DNA of 5,582 bases from Nitrospinaceae bacterium UBA7883. GTDB taxonomy: Bacteria > Nitrospinota_A > UBA7883. Location of the stretch: NCBI GenBank assembly GCA_002500605.1, contig DLRR01000018.1:4695-10276 (forward strand). Reading direction: 5' to 3'. The translations under genes and the position numbers were made by a program. The notes beneath the pieces are model-generated. The model ran no database searches, was not told the origin of the DNA, and worked only from the letters and a program-made list of their open reading frames with translations. Of the stretch, positions 1 to 5,489 are shown one piece after another (the stretch's first letter is position 1; each line of letters begins with the position of its first letter).

Positions 1-273
1 ACTGCTGTTAAGTGGTACACACTTTCTGCCGAACAGGGATATGCCGAAGCCCAGTACCACCTTGGTTCTATGTACAACTTTGGACAAGGTGTTCCATTAG
101 ATAATGTTTATGCCTACATGTGGTACAACATTGCCGCATCTTCTAGGGATAAAGATGTAGCTAAGGGTGCAGCTAAACTCAGAGACATCGCTGCGAAGGG
201 TTTGACCCCTGCCGACATTTCTGCTGCACAGAACCTTACTCGAGAATGTATGAAAAAATATAAGGGTTGTTGA
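1..273 (+). CDS. Sel1-repeat protein, C-terminal part (5' end outside window)
   Basis: The frame is open from the first base and gives 90 residues ending in KKYKGC. It starts inside one Sel1 repeat (TAVKWYTLSAEQ) and continues with a second (GYAEAQYHLGSMYNFGQGV, then DNVYAYMWYNIAASS). The tail has the pattern AAKLRDIAAKGLTPADISAAQ followed by RECMKKYKGC. Sel1 repeats are TPR-like alpha-helical pairs that usually mediate protein-protein contacts. The specific partner or role cannot be read from sequence. The gene at 1704-2150 is a clear paralogue, aligning from base 1 with about 1866, and the similarity continues past the stop codon to base 304. The Met at base 70 is internal to a repeat and is not a start. 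A Sec leader is expected upstream, by analogy with the copy at 1639, but is not in the window. Family assignment is firm and function is unknown. Confidence 0.88.
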   Translation, partial: TAVKWYTLSAEQGYAEAQYHLGSMYNFGQGVPLDNVYAYMWYNIAASSRDKDVAKGAAKLRDIAAKGLTPADISAAQNLTRECMKKYKGC

Positions 274-304
274 GTCCAACGCACAGATAATCTGGTCTCC
301 CTTG
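274..304 (+). repeat. Duplicated 3' flank of the Sel1 gene, copy A
   Basis: The stretch from the stop codon of the first Sel1 gene to base 304 matches 2126-2159 after the second Sel1 gene at 30 of 34 positions (stop codon included). Both copies end in TCTCCCTTG and then diverge completely. The homology is noncoding, so it marks the edge of a duplicated DNA unit rather than a conserved protein. Confidence 0.75.
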
Positions 305-317
305 CATCAGGCAATAA

Positions 318-337
318 TGGTATAATCGCAGTATAAT
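318..337 (+). promoter_or_regulatory. Extended -10 promoter for ald
   Basis: TGGTATAAT at 318-326 is a perfect TGN-TATAAT extended -10 element. A second exact TATAAT lies at 332-337. No consensus -35 hexamer sits 16-18 bases upstream of either, which is compatible with an extended -10 promoter. The predicted start of transcription is about 333, or about 344 from the second box, leaving a short 5' leader before the ald start at 360. The site begins just after the end of the duplicated Sel1 3' flank, so it belongs to ald. No transcription data support it. Confidence 0.5.
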
Positions 338-359
338 AAATAATTTACGATAAGGGCGG

Positions 360-1469
360 ATGGATATAGGAGTTCCCAGGGAGATAAAGGCGGATGAATA
401 TCGCGTCTCCCTTACTCCGGCGGGTGCGCGTCAACTTACCTTGGCCGGTCATCGTGTAATAGTTGAGCGGGGGGCTGGTGTAGGCTCTGGAATTGGGGAT
501 AACGAATACGAAGCTGCTGGCTCCCATATGGTGGAAAAACCTGACGATGCATGGTCGTGCGATATTGTGGTCAAGGTCAAAGAGCCACTGGAGCAAGAGT
601 TTGCATACCTGCGCGAAGACCTTACTTTATACACTTTTTTACATCTTGCAGCCTCCAAAGAGCTCGCCCATCAATTAATCGAATCCAAAACTACAGCCAT
701 AGGGTACGAGACTGTTCAGCCAAAGGAAGGTGGGCTACCCTTGCTTGTGCCCATGAGTGAAGTTGCGGGCAGGATGGCCGTGCAGGCCGGGGCAAAATAT
801 CTCGAGAAGGAGCATGGTGGGAGAGGTGTTCTGCTTGGTGGCGTGCCTGGGGTGGAGCCGGGAAAAGTGGTCATACTCGGGGGTGGCGTTGTTGGGCTGA
901 ATGCTGCGAAAATCGCAGTTGGTCTTGGGGCGAGGACAGTTTTGCTGGATATAAGCCTTGAGCGACTAAGATATATAGACGATATATACAATGGAAGGGT
1001 GGAGACTATACATTCAAACCCGCATACCATACTTTCAGCCGTCCAACAGGCCGACCTTGTCATTGGCGCGGTGTTGGTGGCAGGGGCGCGGGCTCCCCGC
1101 CTTGTAACCAGAGGTATGTTAAAGGAGATGAAGCCTGGCGCGGTTATTGTGGACGTTGCTGTTGACCAGGGTGGGTGCGTTGAGACCAGTAGGCCCACCT
1201 CCCATTCCGATCCGACTTTCGTGGTAGATTTGATAACACACTACTGCGTAGCCAATATGCCAGGAGCAGTGCCAAGGACTTCAACCATTGCTTTATCAAA
1301 CGCTACTTTCCCCGGTCTTTTCAACTTGGCCCAGAAAGGCGTCGATAACACAATGCAGAATAACTATGCTATGCAAAACGGGCTCAACGTTGCGGAAGGG
1401 TTTATTACCCATCCACAGGTGGCAAATTCCCTCGGCTTAGAATGTAAATTTCCGGAAAAATGGACGTAA
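360..1469 (+). CDS. ald: Alanine dehydrogenase
   Basis: This encodes a cytoplasmic NAD-dependent L-alanine dehydrogenase, which interconverts L-alanine with pyruvate and ammonium; family members are usually hexamers. The product is 369 residues, the usual family length (about 370). It opens with the signature GVPREIKADEYRVSLTP. The expected pyruvate- and catalysis-related residues are present: Arg15, Lys74 in KVKEP and His95 in TFLHLAAS. The Rossmann motif VVILGGGVVG (171-180) precedes Asp197, which should bind the adenosine ribose. Asp269 in VAVDQGGC and the C-terminal CVANMPGAVPRTST are also typical. The ATG at 360 follows AAGGG (352-356) at only 3 bases, a short spacing. The family N-terminus begins exactly there, so the start is well supported. 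The gene probably has its own promoter at 318-337. Its last 10 bases overlap the start of a kinase remnant. It looks intact and under constraint. Confidence 0.96.
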   Translation: MDIGVPREIKADEYRVSLTPAGARQLTLAGHRVIVERGAGVGSGIGDNEYEAAGSHMVEKPDDAWSCDIVVKVKEPLEQEFAYLREDLTLYTFLHLAASKELAHQLIESKTTAIGYETVQPKEGGLPLLVPMSEVAGRMAVQAGAKYLEKEHGGRGVLLGGVPGVEPGKVVILGGGVVGLNAAKIAVGLGARTVLLDISLERLRYIDDIYNGRVETIHSNPHTILSAVQQADLVIGAVLVAGARAPRLVTRGMLKEMKPGAVIVDVAVDQGGCVETSRPTSHSDPTFVVDLITHYCVANMPGAVPRTSTIALSNATFPGLFNLAQKGVDNTMQNNYAMQNGLNVAEGFITHPQVANSLGLECKFPEKWT

Positions 1470-1588
1470 AAAACTAGGTAGATTTGAAATCCAGGAGGAG
1501 ATAGGCAGCGGCGGAATGGGCGTTGTCTACAAGGGGCTGGATCCAAAGATCAATCGACACGTCGCCCTCAAGGTTATTCGTTCGATAA
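1460..1588 (+). pseudogene. Ser/Thr protein kinase remnant (N-terminal tip, frameshifted and truncated)
   Basis: In the frame of bases 1477-1587 the translation reads GRFEIQEEIGSGGMGVVYKG and then LDPKINRHVALKVIRS. This is kinase subdomain I (glycine-rich loop G-S-G-G-M-G-V-V) followed by subdomain II with the ATP-contacting Lys in ALKVI, as in bacterial Hanks-type kinases. The only plausible start, ATG at 1460, reads MDVKN and then a stop. Adding one A to the six-A run at 1468-1473 would restore MDVKKLGRFEI. Kinase similarity ends at about 1584, just before the 24-bp repeat at 1589, and the frame stops at 1618. Nothing of the catalytic loop or the C-lobe remains, so no activity is possible. 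Recognition as a kinase head is confident. The frameshift could be a sequencing error, but the truncation is independent of it. Confidence 0.85.
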
Positions 1589-1612
1589 TGTCTTTCCGCA
1601 TTGACCTTTTGC
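1589..1612 (+). repeat. 24-bp direct repeat, left copy
   Basis: This is a perfect 24-bp match to 2158-2181; the core reads TTTCCGCATTGACCTTTTGC. The flanking bases differ on both sides. It sits exactly between the truncated kinase and the Sel1 leader that starts at 1639. It contains TTGACC (1601-1606), a good -35 hexamer, so it may be the conserved upstream or promoter block of this Sel1 family. It could also be a recombination junction. Confidence 0.9.
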
Positions 1613-1638
1613 CATATTAATCTGCTAAACTTGTTTTT

Positions 1639-1707
1639 ATGAGACGCACAGCGATTACTTTGCTGATTACCTTTGCCGTACTCTTAGGAAGTGCGGGTGG
1701 AAGTTGA
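1639..1707 (+). pseudogene. Sec leader of the second Sel1 gene, out of frame with its body
   Basis: From ATG 1639 the frame encodes a 22-residue peptide starting MRRTAITLLITFAVLLGSAG. It has two arginines and a hydrophobic core, a classic Sec signal peptide, and stops at TGA 1705-1707. The Sel1 body begins in another frame at that point. One extra G after TTG (1704-1706) would read through as GGSWTDDYQKGEF, a natural join of leader to mature protein. This is therefore best read as the true start of the downstream gene, separated by a one-base loss. No clear Shine-Dalgarno sequence precedes the ATG. Confidence 0.72.
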
Positions 1708-2150
1708 CTGATGATTACCAAAAGGGGGAGTTCTATTTAATAAGAGGTGATTGGGAAGCTGCTCTGCGTGAATTCAAACCACTTGCCGAACAGGGGTATG
1801 CCGATGCCCAGACCAACCTTGGTTATATGTACCGCCTTGGACTAGGTGTTGTAAAAGACTATAAGACTGCGGTCAAGTGGTACACACTTGCTGCCAAACA
1901 GGGGTATCTCGATGCCCAGTTCAATCTAGGTTTGATGTACCGCAAAGGAGAAGGTGTTGTGCAAGACAATGTTTATGCTCATATGTGGTACAACATCGCT
2001 GCATCTTCTGGAGATAAGGTGTCATCTAGAAACAGAGAAAGCCTTGAGAAGGAAATGACACCTGCCGAAATTTCTGCTGCACAGAAACTTGCTCGAGAAT
2101 GTGTGAGAAAAAATATAAGGGTTGTTGAGTCCAACTCACAGACAACCTGA
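1704..2150 (+). CDS. Sel1-repeat protein body (frameshifted at both ends, possible pseudogene)
   Basis: The open frame gives 148 residues from a TTG codon that is probably not the natural start; the true leader lies at 1639 in another frame. Residues 5-30 (YQKGEFYLIRGDWEAALREF, then KPLAEQ) form the family's N-terminal helix pair. Two Sel1 repeats follow at 31-66 (GYADAQTNLGYMYRLGLGV) and 67-102 (GYLDAQFNLGLMYRKGEGV), then the tail TPAEISAAQKLARECVRK (119-136). The paralogue at 1-273 ends KKYKGC. Here, one A fewer than needed in the run 2108-2113 shifts the end to NIRVVESNSQTT, and the ancestral stop TGA remains at 2126-2128 in the other frame. If expressed from TTG, the protein would lack an export signal. 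The family presumably acts in the cell envelope through protein contacts; no specific role can be assigned. Confidence 0.8.
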   Translation: MTDDYQKGEFYLIRGDWEAALREFKPLAEQGYADAQTNLGYMYRLGLGVVKDYKTAVKWYTLAAKQGYLDAQFNLGLMYRKGEGVVQDNVYAHMWYNIAASSGDKVSSRNRESLEKEMTPAEISAAQKLARECVRKNIRVVESNSQTT

Positions 2151-2159
2151 TCTCCCTTG
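2129..2159 (+). repeat. Duplicated 3' flank of the Sel1 gene, copy B
   Basis: This matches 274-304 downstream of the first Sel1 gene (30 of 34 positions counting the ancestral TGA at 2126-2128). Part of it is now translated because of the C-terminal frameshift of the Sel1 gene, which supports the view that the extended C-terminus is not ancestral. It overlaps the start of the right 24-bp repeat by two bases. Confidence 0.75.
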
Positions 2160-2181
2160 TCTTTCCGCATTGACCTTTTGC
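2158..2181 (+). repeat. 24-bp direct repeat, right copy
   Basis: This is identical over 24 bases to 1589-1612. The two copies bracket the second Sel1 gene, its leader and its 3' flank, a unit of 569 bp from repeat start to repeat start. Such a layout fits either one unit of a former tandem array or a recombination scar. Confidence 0.9.
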
Positions 2182-2198
2182 AAACCTGACTGTCAAAT
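2170..2198 (+). promoter_or_regulatory. Possible sigma-70 promoter using the repeat's TTGACC
   Basis: TTGACC at 2170-2175, inside the right 24-bp repeat, is followed after 17 bases by TCAAAT at 2193-2198 (four of six matches to TATAAT). It would drive the VanZ/MBL operon with a leader of about 110 bases. This rests on hexamer matching only. A competing -10-like TATAAT at 2244-2249 lies nearer the gene. Confidence 0.3.
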
Positions 2199-2216
2199 TT
2201 AGGTGACCAGTACAGT

Positions 2217-2249
2217 ATCAATATCGATTGATCTTAGCCGATATATAAT
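2217..2249 (+). promoter_or_regulatory. Inverted repeat and -10-like box upstream of the VanZ gene
   Basis: ATCAAT (2217-2222) and ATTGAT (2227-2232) form a perfect inverted repeat with a 4-base centre. It lies over the place where a -35 would sit for the exact TATAAT at 2244-2249, where no consensus -35 is present. This geometry suits an operator or activator site, but a 6-bp AT-rich palindrome can occur by chance. Confidence 0.3.
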
Positions 2250-2317
2250 TTGTCGTGCGAGAATGTATTATCTATTATGTGTTTACCTATATTTTGGCGG
2301 ACATGAAGGGAATTGAA

Positions 2318-2863
2318 ATGCAGTCAGGTATTAGCGTCGTATGGCGATGGCGTGTCGCTGTTTTATATCTTGTTTTCGTATATCTCACATTGCCGTTTGC
2401 CAGAGATATTGGAACATACCTCAGATCTTTGGAAATGCTAAGGTTTACGACGCTGATGATTTTCATCGTCGTTGTTTTTACAGCGATGGCTCTAAACATG
2501 GAACGGCTGAAGACCATGAGCCTTGGTTCCATAATATCTATCGTTGTATATCTAATTTTATCTTTCAGCGTATTTTTTTCTATCGACGCTCCAGAAGAGC
2601 GGCTTCATATCGTTGAGTACTCTGTCATGGCATGGATGTTCCATTGGGCTTTAAAAGACACTATGAAAGAAGCTCGCGCCTATCTTGCGGCTTTTGCGAT
2701 CACATTCTTTGCAGGATGTGGCGATGAGGTGATACAGTATTTTTTGCCGGACAGATACTATGATTTTCGCGACGTATTGTTCAACGCCGCGGGAGCTTCG
2801 ATGGGGATATTATTCGCCTGGCTAATGGTTCGTACCGGCGATGCGGCGGAGGTGGAAAAATGA
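2318..2863 (+). CDS. VanZ-family membrane protein
   Basis: The protein has 181 residues from ATG 2318, chosen because AAGGG (2306-2310) stands 7 bases before it. Upstream alternatives are GTG 2255 and ATG 2303, which lack a good ribosome-binding site. Hydrophobic segments are visible at about 12-28, 43-60, 68-90, 122-134 and 156-171, so it is an inner-membrane protein. The VanZ signature is clear: PEERLHIVEY (92-101) with Glu and His, then GDEVIQYFLPDRYYDFRDVL (135-154), with Asp136, Glu137, Gln140, Arg146, Asp149 and Asp152 in the expected pattern, followed by NAAGASMG. VanZ is named for low-level teicoplanin resistance in enterococci; most homologues have no proven function. It overlaps the next gene by ATGA, indicating an operon and translational coupling. 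Family assignment is strong; physiological role and any glycopeptide link are unknown. Confidence 0.85.
   Translation: MQSGISVVWRWRVAVLYLVFVYLTLPFARDIGTYLRSLEMLRFTTLMIFIVVVFTAMALNMERLKTMSLGSIISIVVYLILSFSVFFSIDAPEERLHIVEYSVMAWMFHWALKDTMKEARAYLAAFAITFFAGCGDEVIQYFLPDRYYDFRDVLFNAAGASMGILFAWLMVRTGDAAEVEK
2848..2852 (+). promoter_or_regulatory. Strong ribosome-binding site of the MBL-fold gene
   Basis: GGAGG lies 7 bases before ATG 2860, inside the last codons of the VanZ gene. It fixes the start of the downstream gene and supports coupled translation across the 4-base overlap. Confidence 0.8.
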
Positions 2864-3711
2864 AAAAATACATATTTTACCTTTTCGTTATCGCGACGAT
2901 CTTAATCTCACCTGCGGATTCTTATACAGCCGAGCTTAAAATACATTTTTTCGACGTTGGGGAAGGGGAAGCCATCCTGGTGGTAGCGCCAAATGGTGCC
3001 ACGGCGATGATTGACGCAGGCAACCTTGCCGCCGGATATCGATTGGCGGAGAAGCTGGATACCCTTGGCGTAAAGAAACTAACCCACATGATATTCACCC
3101 ATCATCACATTGATCATATCGGCGGCGCTTTTAATATCGTCCAGAAATTCAGCCCGGATCATCTATACGATAACGAGCAGGATCTCACAAACAAAATGAA
3201 AAAAAGCGATCCACACCGATGGTATTCAGACCTGGTGAGGGATAAAGAAAAATATAAACCGTTAAAGGCGGGGGACAGCGTTATGCTTGGATCGGTTAGA
3301 CTTAAAGTTATATGGCCTAAAAGCCCAGATCATGCCGGGTTTAATCAAAATTCCATTGTTCTAATAGTTGAATACGGGAAGTTTCGCGCTTTGTTAACAG
3401 GGGATCTTGTTCAGGAATCGGAAAAGGAGCTTTTACTAACTGGCGGTGATATATCGGCGTCAGTTTTAAAAGTGGGACATCATGGCTCCATTCATGGCAG
3501 TGGTGATGATTTCTTAAAAGCTGTGTCTCCACGCACGGCAATAATAAGCGTTAACCAAAACAACATACGTGGATATCCATCATCTACAGTTATAGAGCGG
3601 ATTAAAAGTCTGGGAGTAAAACTGTACCGGACTGATATGGATGGCGATATTACGGTGACGGTTTCAAGAGACGGTAAATATGCGGTATCTACAGAGAGTG
3701 AAAGCAGATAG
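2860..3711 (+). CDS. Exported ComEC-like metallo-beta-lactamase-fold hydrolase
   Basis: The product has 283 residues. It begins with a Sec signal peptide (MKKYIFYLFVIATILISPA, cleavage probably after Ala19 or Ala24), so it should act in the periplasm or outside. The mature part matches the stand-alone metallohydrolase domain related to the C-terminus of ComEC/Rec2: KIHFFDVGEGEAILVV (27-42), metal motif THHHIDHIGG (80-89; His81, His83, Asp85, His86), NQNSIVL (162-168), LLTGD (178-182, bridging Asp182) and KVGHHGS (204-210). In ComEC-type domains a later motif usually reads GHP; here it is GYP (238-240), with Tyr239 in place of His. There are no transmembrane channel segments, so it is not a DNA-uptake ComEC. 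The substrate is unknown; relatives include nucleases and phosphodiesterases. It is translated with the VanZ gene via ATGA and GGAGG. Confidence 0.87.
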   Translation: MKKYIFYLFVIATILISPADSYTAELKIHFFDVGEGEAILVVAPNGATAMIDAGNLAAGYRLAEKLDTLGVKKLTHMIFTHHHIDHIGGAFNIVQKFSPDHLYDNEQDLTNKMKKSDPHRWYSDLVRDKEKYKPLKAGDSVMLGSVRLKVIWPKSPDHAGFNQNSIVLIVEYGKFRALLTGDLVQESEKELLLTGGDISASVLKVGHHGSIHGSGDDFLKAVSPRTAIISVNQNNIRGYPSSTVIERIKSLGVKLYRTDMDGDITVTVSRDGKYAVSTESESR

Positions 3712-3725
3712 TTCCAGGGACTATC
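3707..3725 (+). terminator. Weak hairpin at the end of the VanZ/MBL operon
   Basis: GATAGTT (3707-3713) and GACTATC (3719-3725) can pair over 7 positions, one of them a G-T wobble, around a 5-base loop. The stem includes the TAG stop of the MBL-fold gene. No T-run follows, so it is not a canonical Rho-independent terminator; it may protect the 3' end or mean nothing. Confidence 0.25.
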
Positions 3726-3741
3726 AAGCCTATATTGGTTG

Positions 3742-3813
3742 ATGAGGCGCTCAGCGATTACTTTGCTGGTTACCCTTGTCGAAAGTGGGATGCCTGGGAG
3801 TTTAATAATATGA
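3742..3813 (+). pseudogene. Orphan Sel1-family leader fused to the lipoprotein upstream region
   Basis: The first 40 bases match the leader of the second Sel1 gene (1639-1678) at 35 positions, with a 17-base identical core, CAGCGATTACTTTGCTG. The frame gives 23 residues starting MRRSAITLLVTLVESGMPGS and stops at TGA 3811-3813, sharing ATGA with the lipoprotein start at 3810. No Sel1 body follows. The most economical view is a leader left behind by recombination that now forms the 5' region of the lipoprotein gene. It could still be translated as a small upstream frame coupled to the lipoprotein. No good ribosome-binding site precedes its ATG. Confidence 0.7.
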
Positions 3814-5489
3814 AAAAAAACTATATTGCGTTTAATATTATTATCTTTTTTATAATGGCTTTAGTGATTTCCTGTAGCGAATCAGCAAACCTTTCTTCTG
3901 ACAACTCTAGTTCATCAACCACACCTTATTCAGATGATGCTTTTGTCCAGCTTGCAAGTGGCTGGAGTGTTGAAACACTATTAAGCAGCGATATTGTGAT
4001 GCCGGACTCTCTGACCTTTGACTCGTCTAATAATTTATATGTTTTAGATCGTGCTAGACGTCGAATAATGAAAGAAAACAGCAGTGGCGAATTATCCGAG
4101 TACGTAAATTTAACGGCTATAAACGCCAGTAAAAGTATCGCCTATCAACCTGGAGGAGACAGGTTGATAATTGCAACAAGTGAAGATGAGCTGTATAGCT
4201 ATGATGGAAATACGCTTAACCGTTTAAAAAGTTCTGGTGTTCACGGAAGTTCAATCGTTGTAGACCCCTCAGACGATTCTTTTTATTTTTGTAGTCAAAC
4301 ATTAGGCGAGTCGATTGATCACTATGATAAAGATGGAAACTTTATTGAAACTATCGTATCAAACGTTAGAGGTGGTTATCATCTTGCTCTAGATACTACA
4401 AACAATCTTTTATATTACTCTGAAACGTATACTGGGAAAGTGTACTCACATAACCTATCTACAAATGTAACCACTGAACTCGGTTCAGGTTTTGGTATTC
4501 CTAATTCGTACGAACCCATTGCTGTAGGCTTAGATACAGCTAATAGTTTGTATGTGTTTGATACGTCAGGGTTGAAGAAATATCAAAATAATAGTTTTTC
4601 TTTAGTTAAAGAGTCAATTTCAGGAGGTGGGCGGATAATATTCGATAAAAATGAACAAGCTTTTATCTGTGCAAATGGAGCTGGTGGTAATTTAATTAAT
4701 TATCCTGTTGATGGCAGTAATGCAACAATGAGGACTCCACTTTTCTCTTCTTATTCTATTGCTCAAATGTCAGATGGAACAGTATTGATTGCAGAGGATG
4801 AAAACTATGGCAAATCGATTCTGAGAATCTCAGAAGGAAAGACTGTAGATTTTACGGATGATTTCAATGCACCTGTAAATACAATTGAAAGAGATGAAAA
4901 TGGCATTGTTTATGCCGCAGGGTTTGAGCAAATTTACACCGTATCTTCAAATGGAACGTTAACTGAGTTTGGACCGGCTTTTGAAGGGGAAATGATCACT
5001 CATTTGTCTTATGATTCACTCAACAACTATTTATATGTGATGACTGGAAATGAAAGTGAAAAACGTGCATCATTAAAAAGACTTTTCATAGAATCACCAC
5101 ACAATATAACTACAGTAAAATTGTTTAGCTCAGCTCATGTCAACAATATAAATCCCTCCTGTACAACAGATCTAAGCGGCAATGTTTATGTTTTTGAGCG
5201 TCAAAGTAATATTATTTATAAATACGATAGTAATGGAAATGAATCAATTGTTGCGAGTGATGTATTATCAAATTCAGCTATTACGGTTCCTTCTATAGAG
5301 TATTCTTCTGTGATTGATAGCATCATTGTAACCGGAATAGATGATTTAACTGTTATTACCCGTGAAGGCACAACGTCAGTTTTAGGAAAAAATAACGGTA
5401 GTGTTGATAATTTCTCTATCAGCGAAAATCCAGATGGATCTTTGATCGGGATTCATTCAGGACGAATTTATAAACTTACCAAAAAGTGA
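3810..5489 (+). CDS. Predicted lipoprotein with beta-propeller repeats
   Basis: The product has 559 residues from ATG 3810, supported by GGGAG at 3796-3800, 9 bases upstream. A longer frame from TTG 3735 would bury the signal peptide. The N-terminus MKKNYIAFNIIIFFIMALV leads to a lipobox VIS-Cys22, so the protein should be lipid-anchored; Ser23 gives no inner-membrane retention signal. A Ser-rich linker (23-39) follows. The rest contains about 12 repeats of 30-45 residues with the pattern hydrophobic-D-x-x-N-x-LYV, for example SLTFDSSNNLYVLD (67-80), GLDTANSLYVFD (240-251), SYDSLNNYLYVM (400-411) and TDLSGNVYVFE (453-463). This resembles NHL/SMP-30-like propellers and may form two six-bladed units. 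No catalytic residues are recognised; ligand binding or adhesion is plausible but unproven. Its codons are visibly AT-richer than those of ald, suggesting separate ancestry. Confidence 0.82.
   Translation: MKKNYIAFNIIIFFIMALVISCSESANLSSDNSSSSTTPYSDDAFVQLASGWSVETLLSSDIVMPDSLTFDSSNNLYVLDRARRRIMKENSSGELSEYVNLTAINASKSIAYQPGGDRLIIATSEDELYSYDGNTLNRLKSSGVHGSSIVVDPSDDSFYFCSQTLGESIDHYDKDGNFIETIVSNVRGGYHLALDTTNNLLYYSETYTGKVYSHNLSTNVTTELGSGFGIPNSYEPIAVGLDTANSLYVFDTSGLKKYQNNSFSLVKESISGGGRIIFDKNEQAFICANGAGGNLINYPVDGSNATMRTPLFSSYSIAQMSDGTVLIAEDENYGKSILRISEGKTVDFTDDFNAPVNTIERDENGIVYAAGFEQIYTVSSNGTLTEFGPAFEGEMITHLSYDSLNNYLYVMTGNESEKRASLKRLFIESPHNITTVKLFSSAHVNNINPSCTTDLSGNVYVFERQSNIIYKYDSNGNESIVASDVLSNSAITVPSIEYSSVIDSIIVTGIDDLTVITREGTTSVLGKNNGSVDNFSISENPDGSLIGIHSGRIYKLTKK

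Noticed and set aside
716..1198. 160-residue minus-strand open frame opposite ald
   Set aside because: It lies wholly within the conserved ald gene, its translation is Pro/Ser/Thr-rich without a family motif, and it is explained as an antisense shadow of a GC-richer gene.
1704..1707. TTGA stop/start overlap as deliberate translational coupling between leader peptide and Sel1 body
   Set aside because: One added base yields a normal leader-to-mature junction (GGSWTDDYQKG), so a frameshift of a single gene is the simpler explanation.
1589..2181. Insertion sequence or composite transposon
   Set aside because: No transposase and no terminal inverted repeats are visible, and a 24-bp repeat is longer than usual target-site duplications.
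2255..2317. GTG start for the VanZ protein
   Set aside because: It lacks a ribosome-binding site and adds 21 residues not needed for the family, while ATG 2318 has AAGGG at 7 bases.
2860..3711. ComEC DNA-uptake channel
   Set aside because: Only the hydrolase domain is present, behind a signal peptide; there are no multiple membrane segments or DNA-binding domain typical of full ComEC.
3735..3809. TTG start giving a 25-residue extension to the lipoprotein
   Set aside because: The extension would bury the signal peptide and lipobox, and ATG 3810 has a ribosome-binding site at proper spacing. The extension is an out-of-frame reading of the Sel1 leader remnant.
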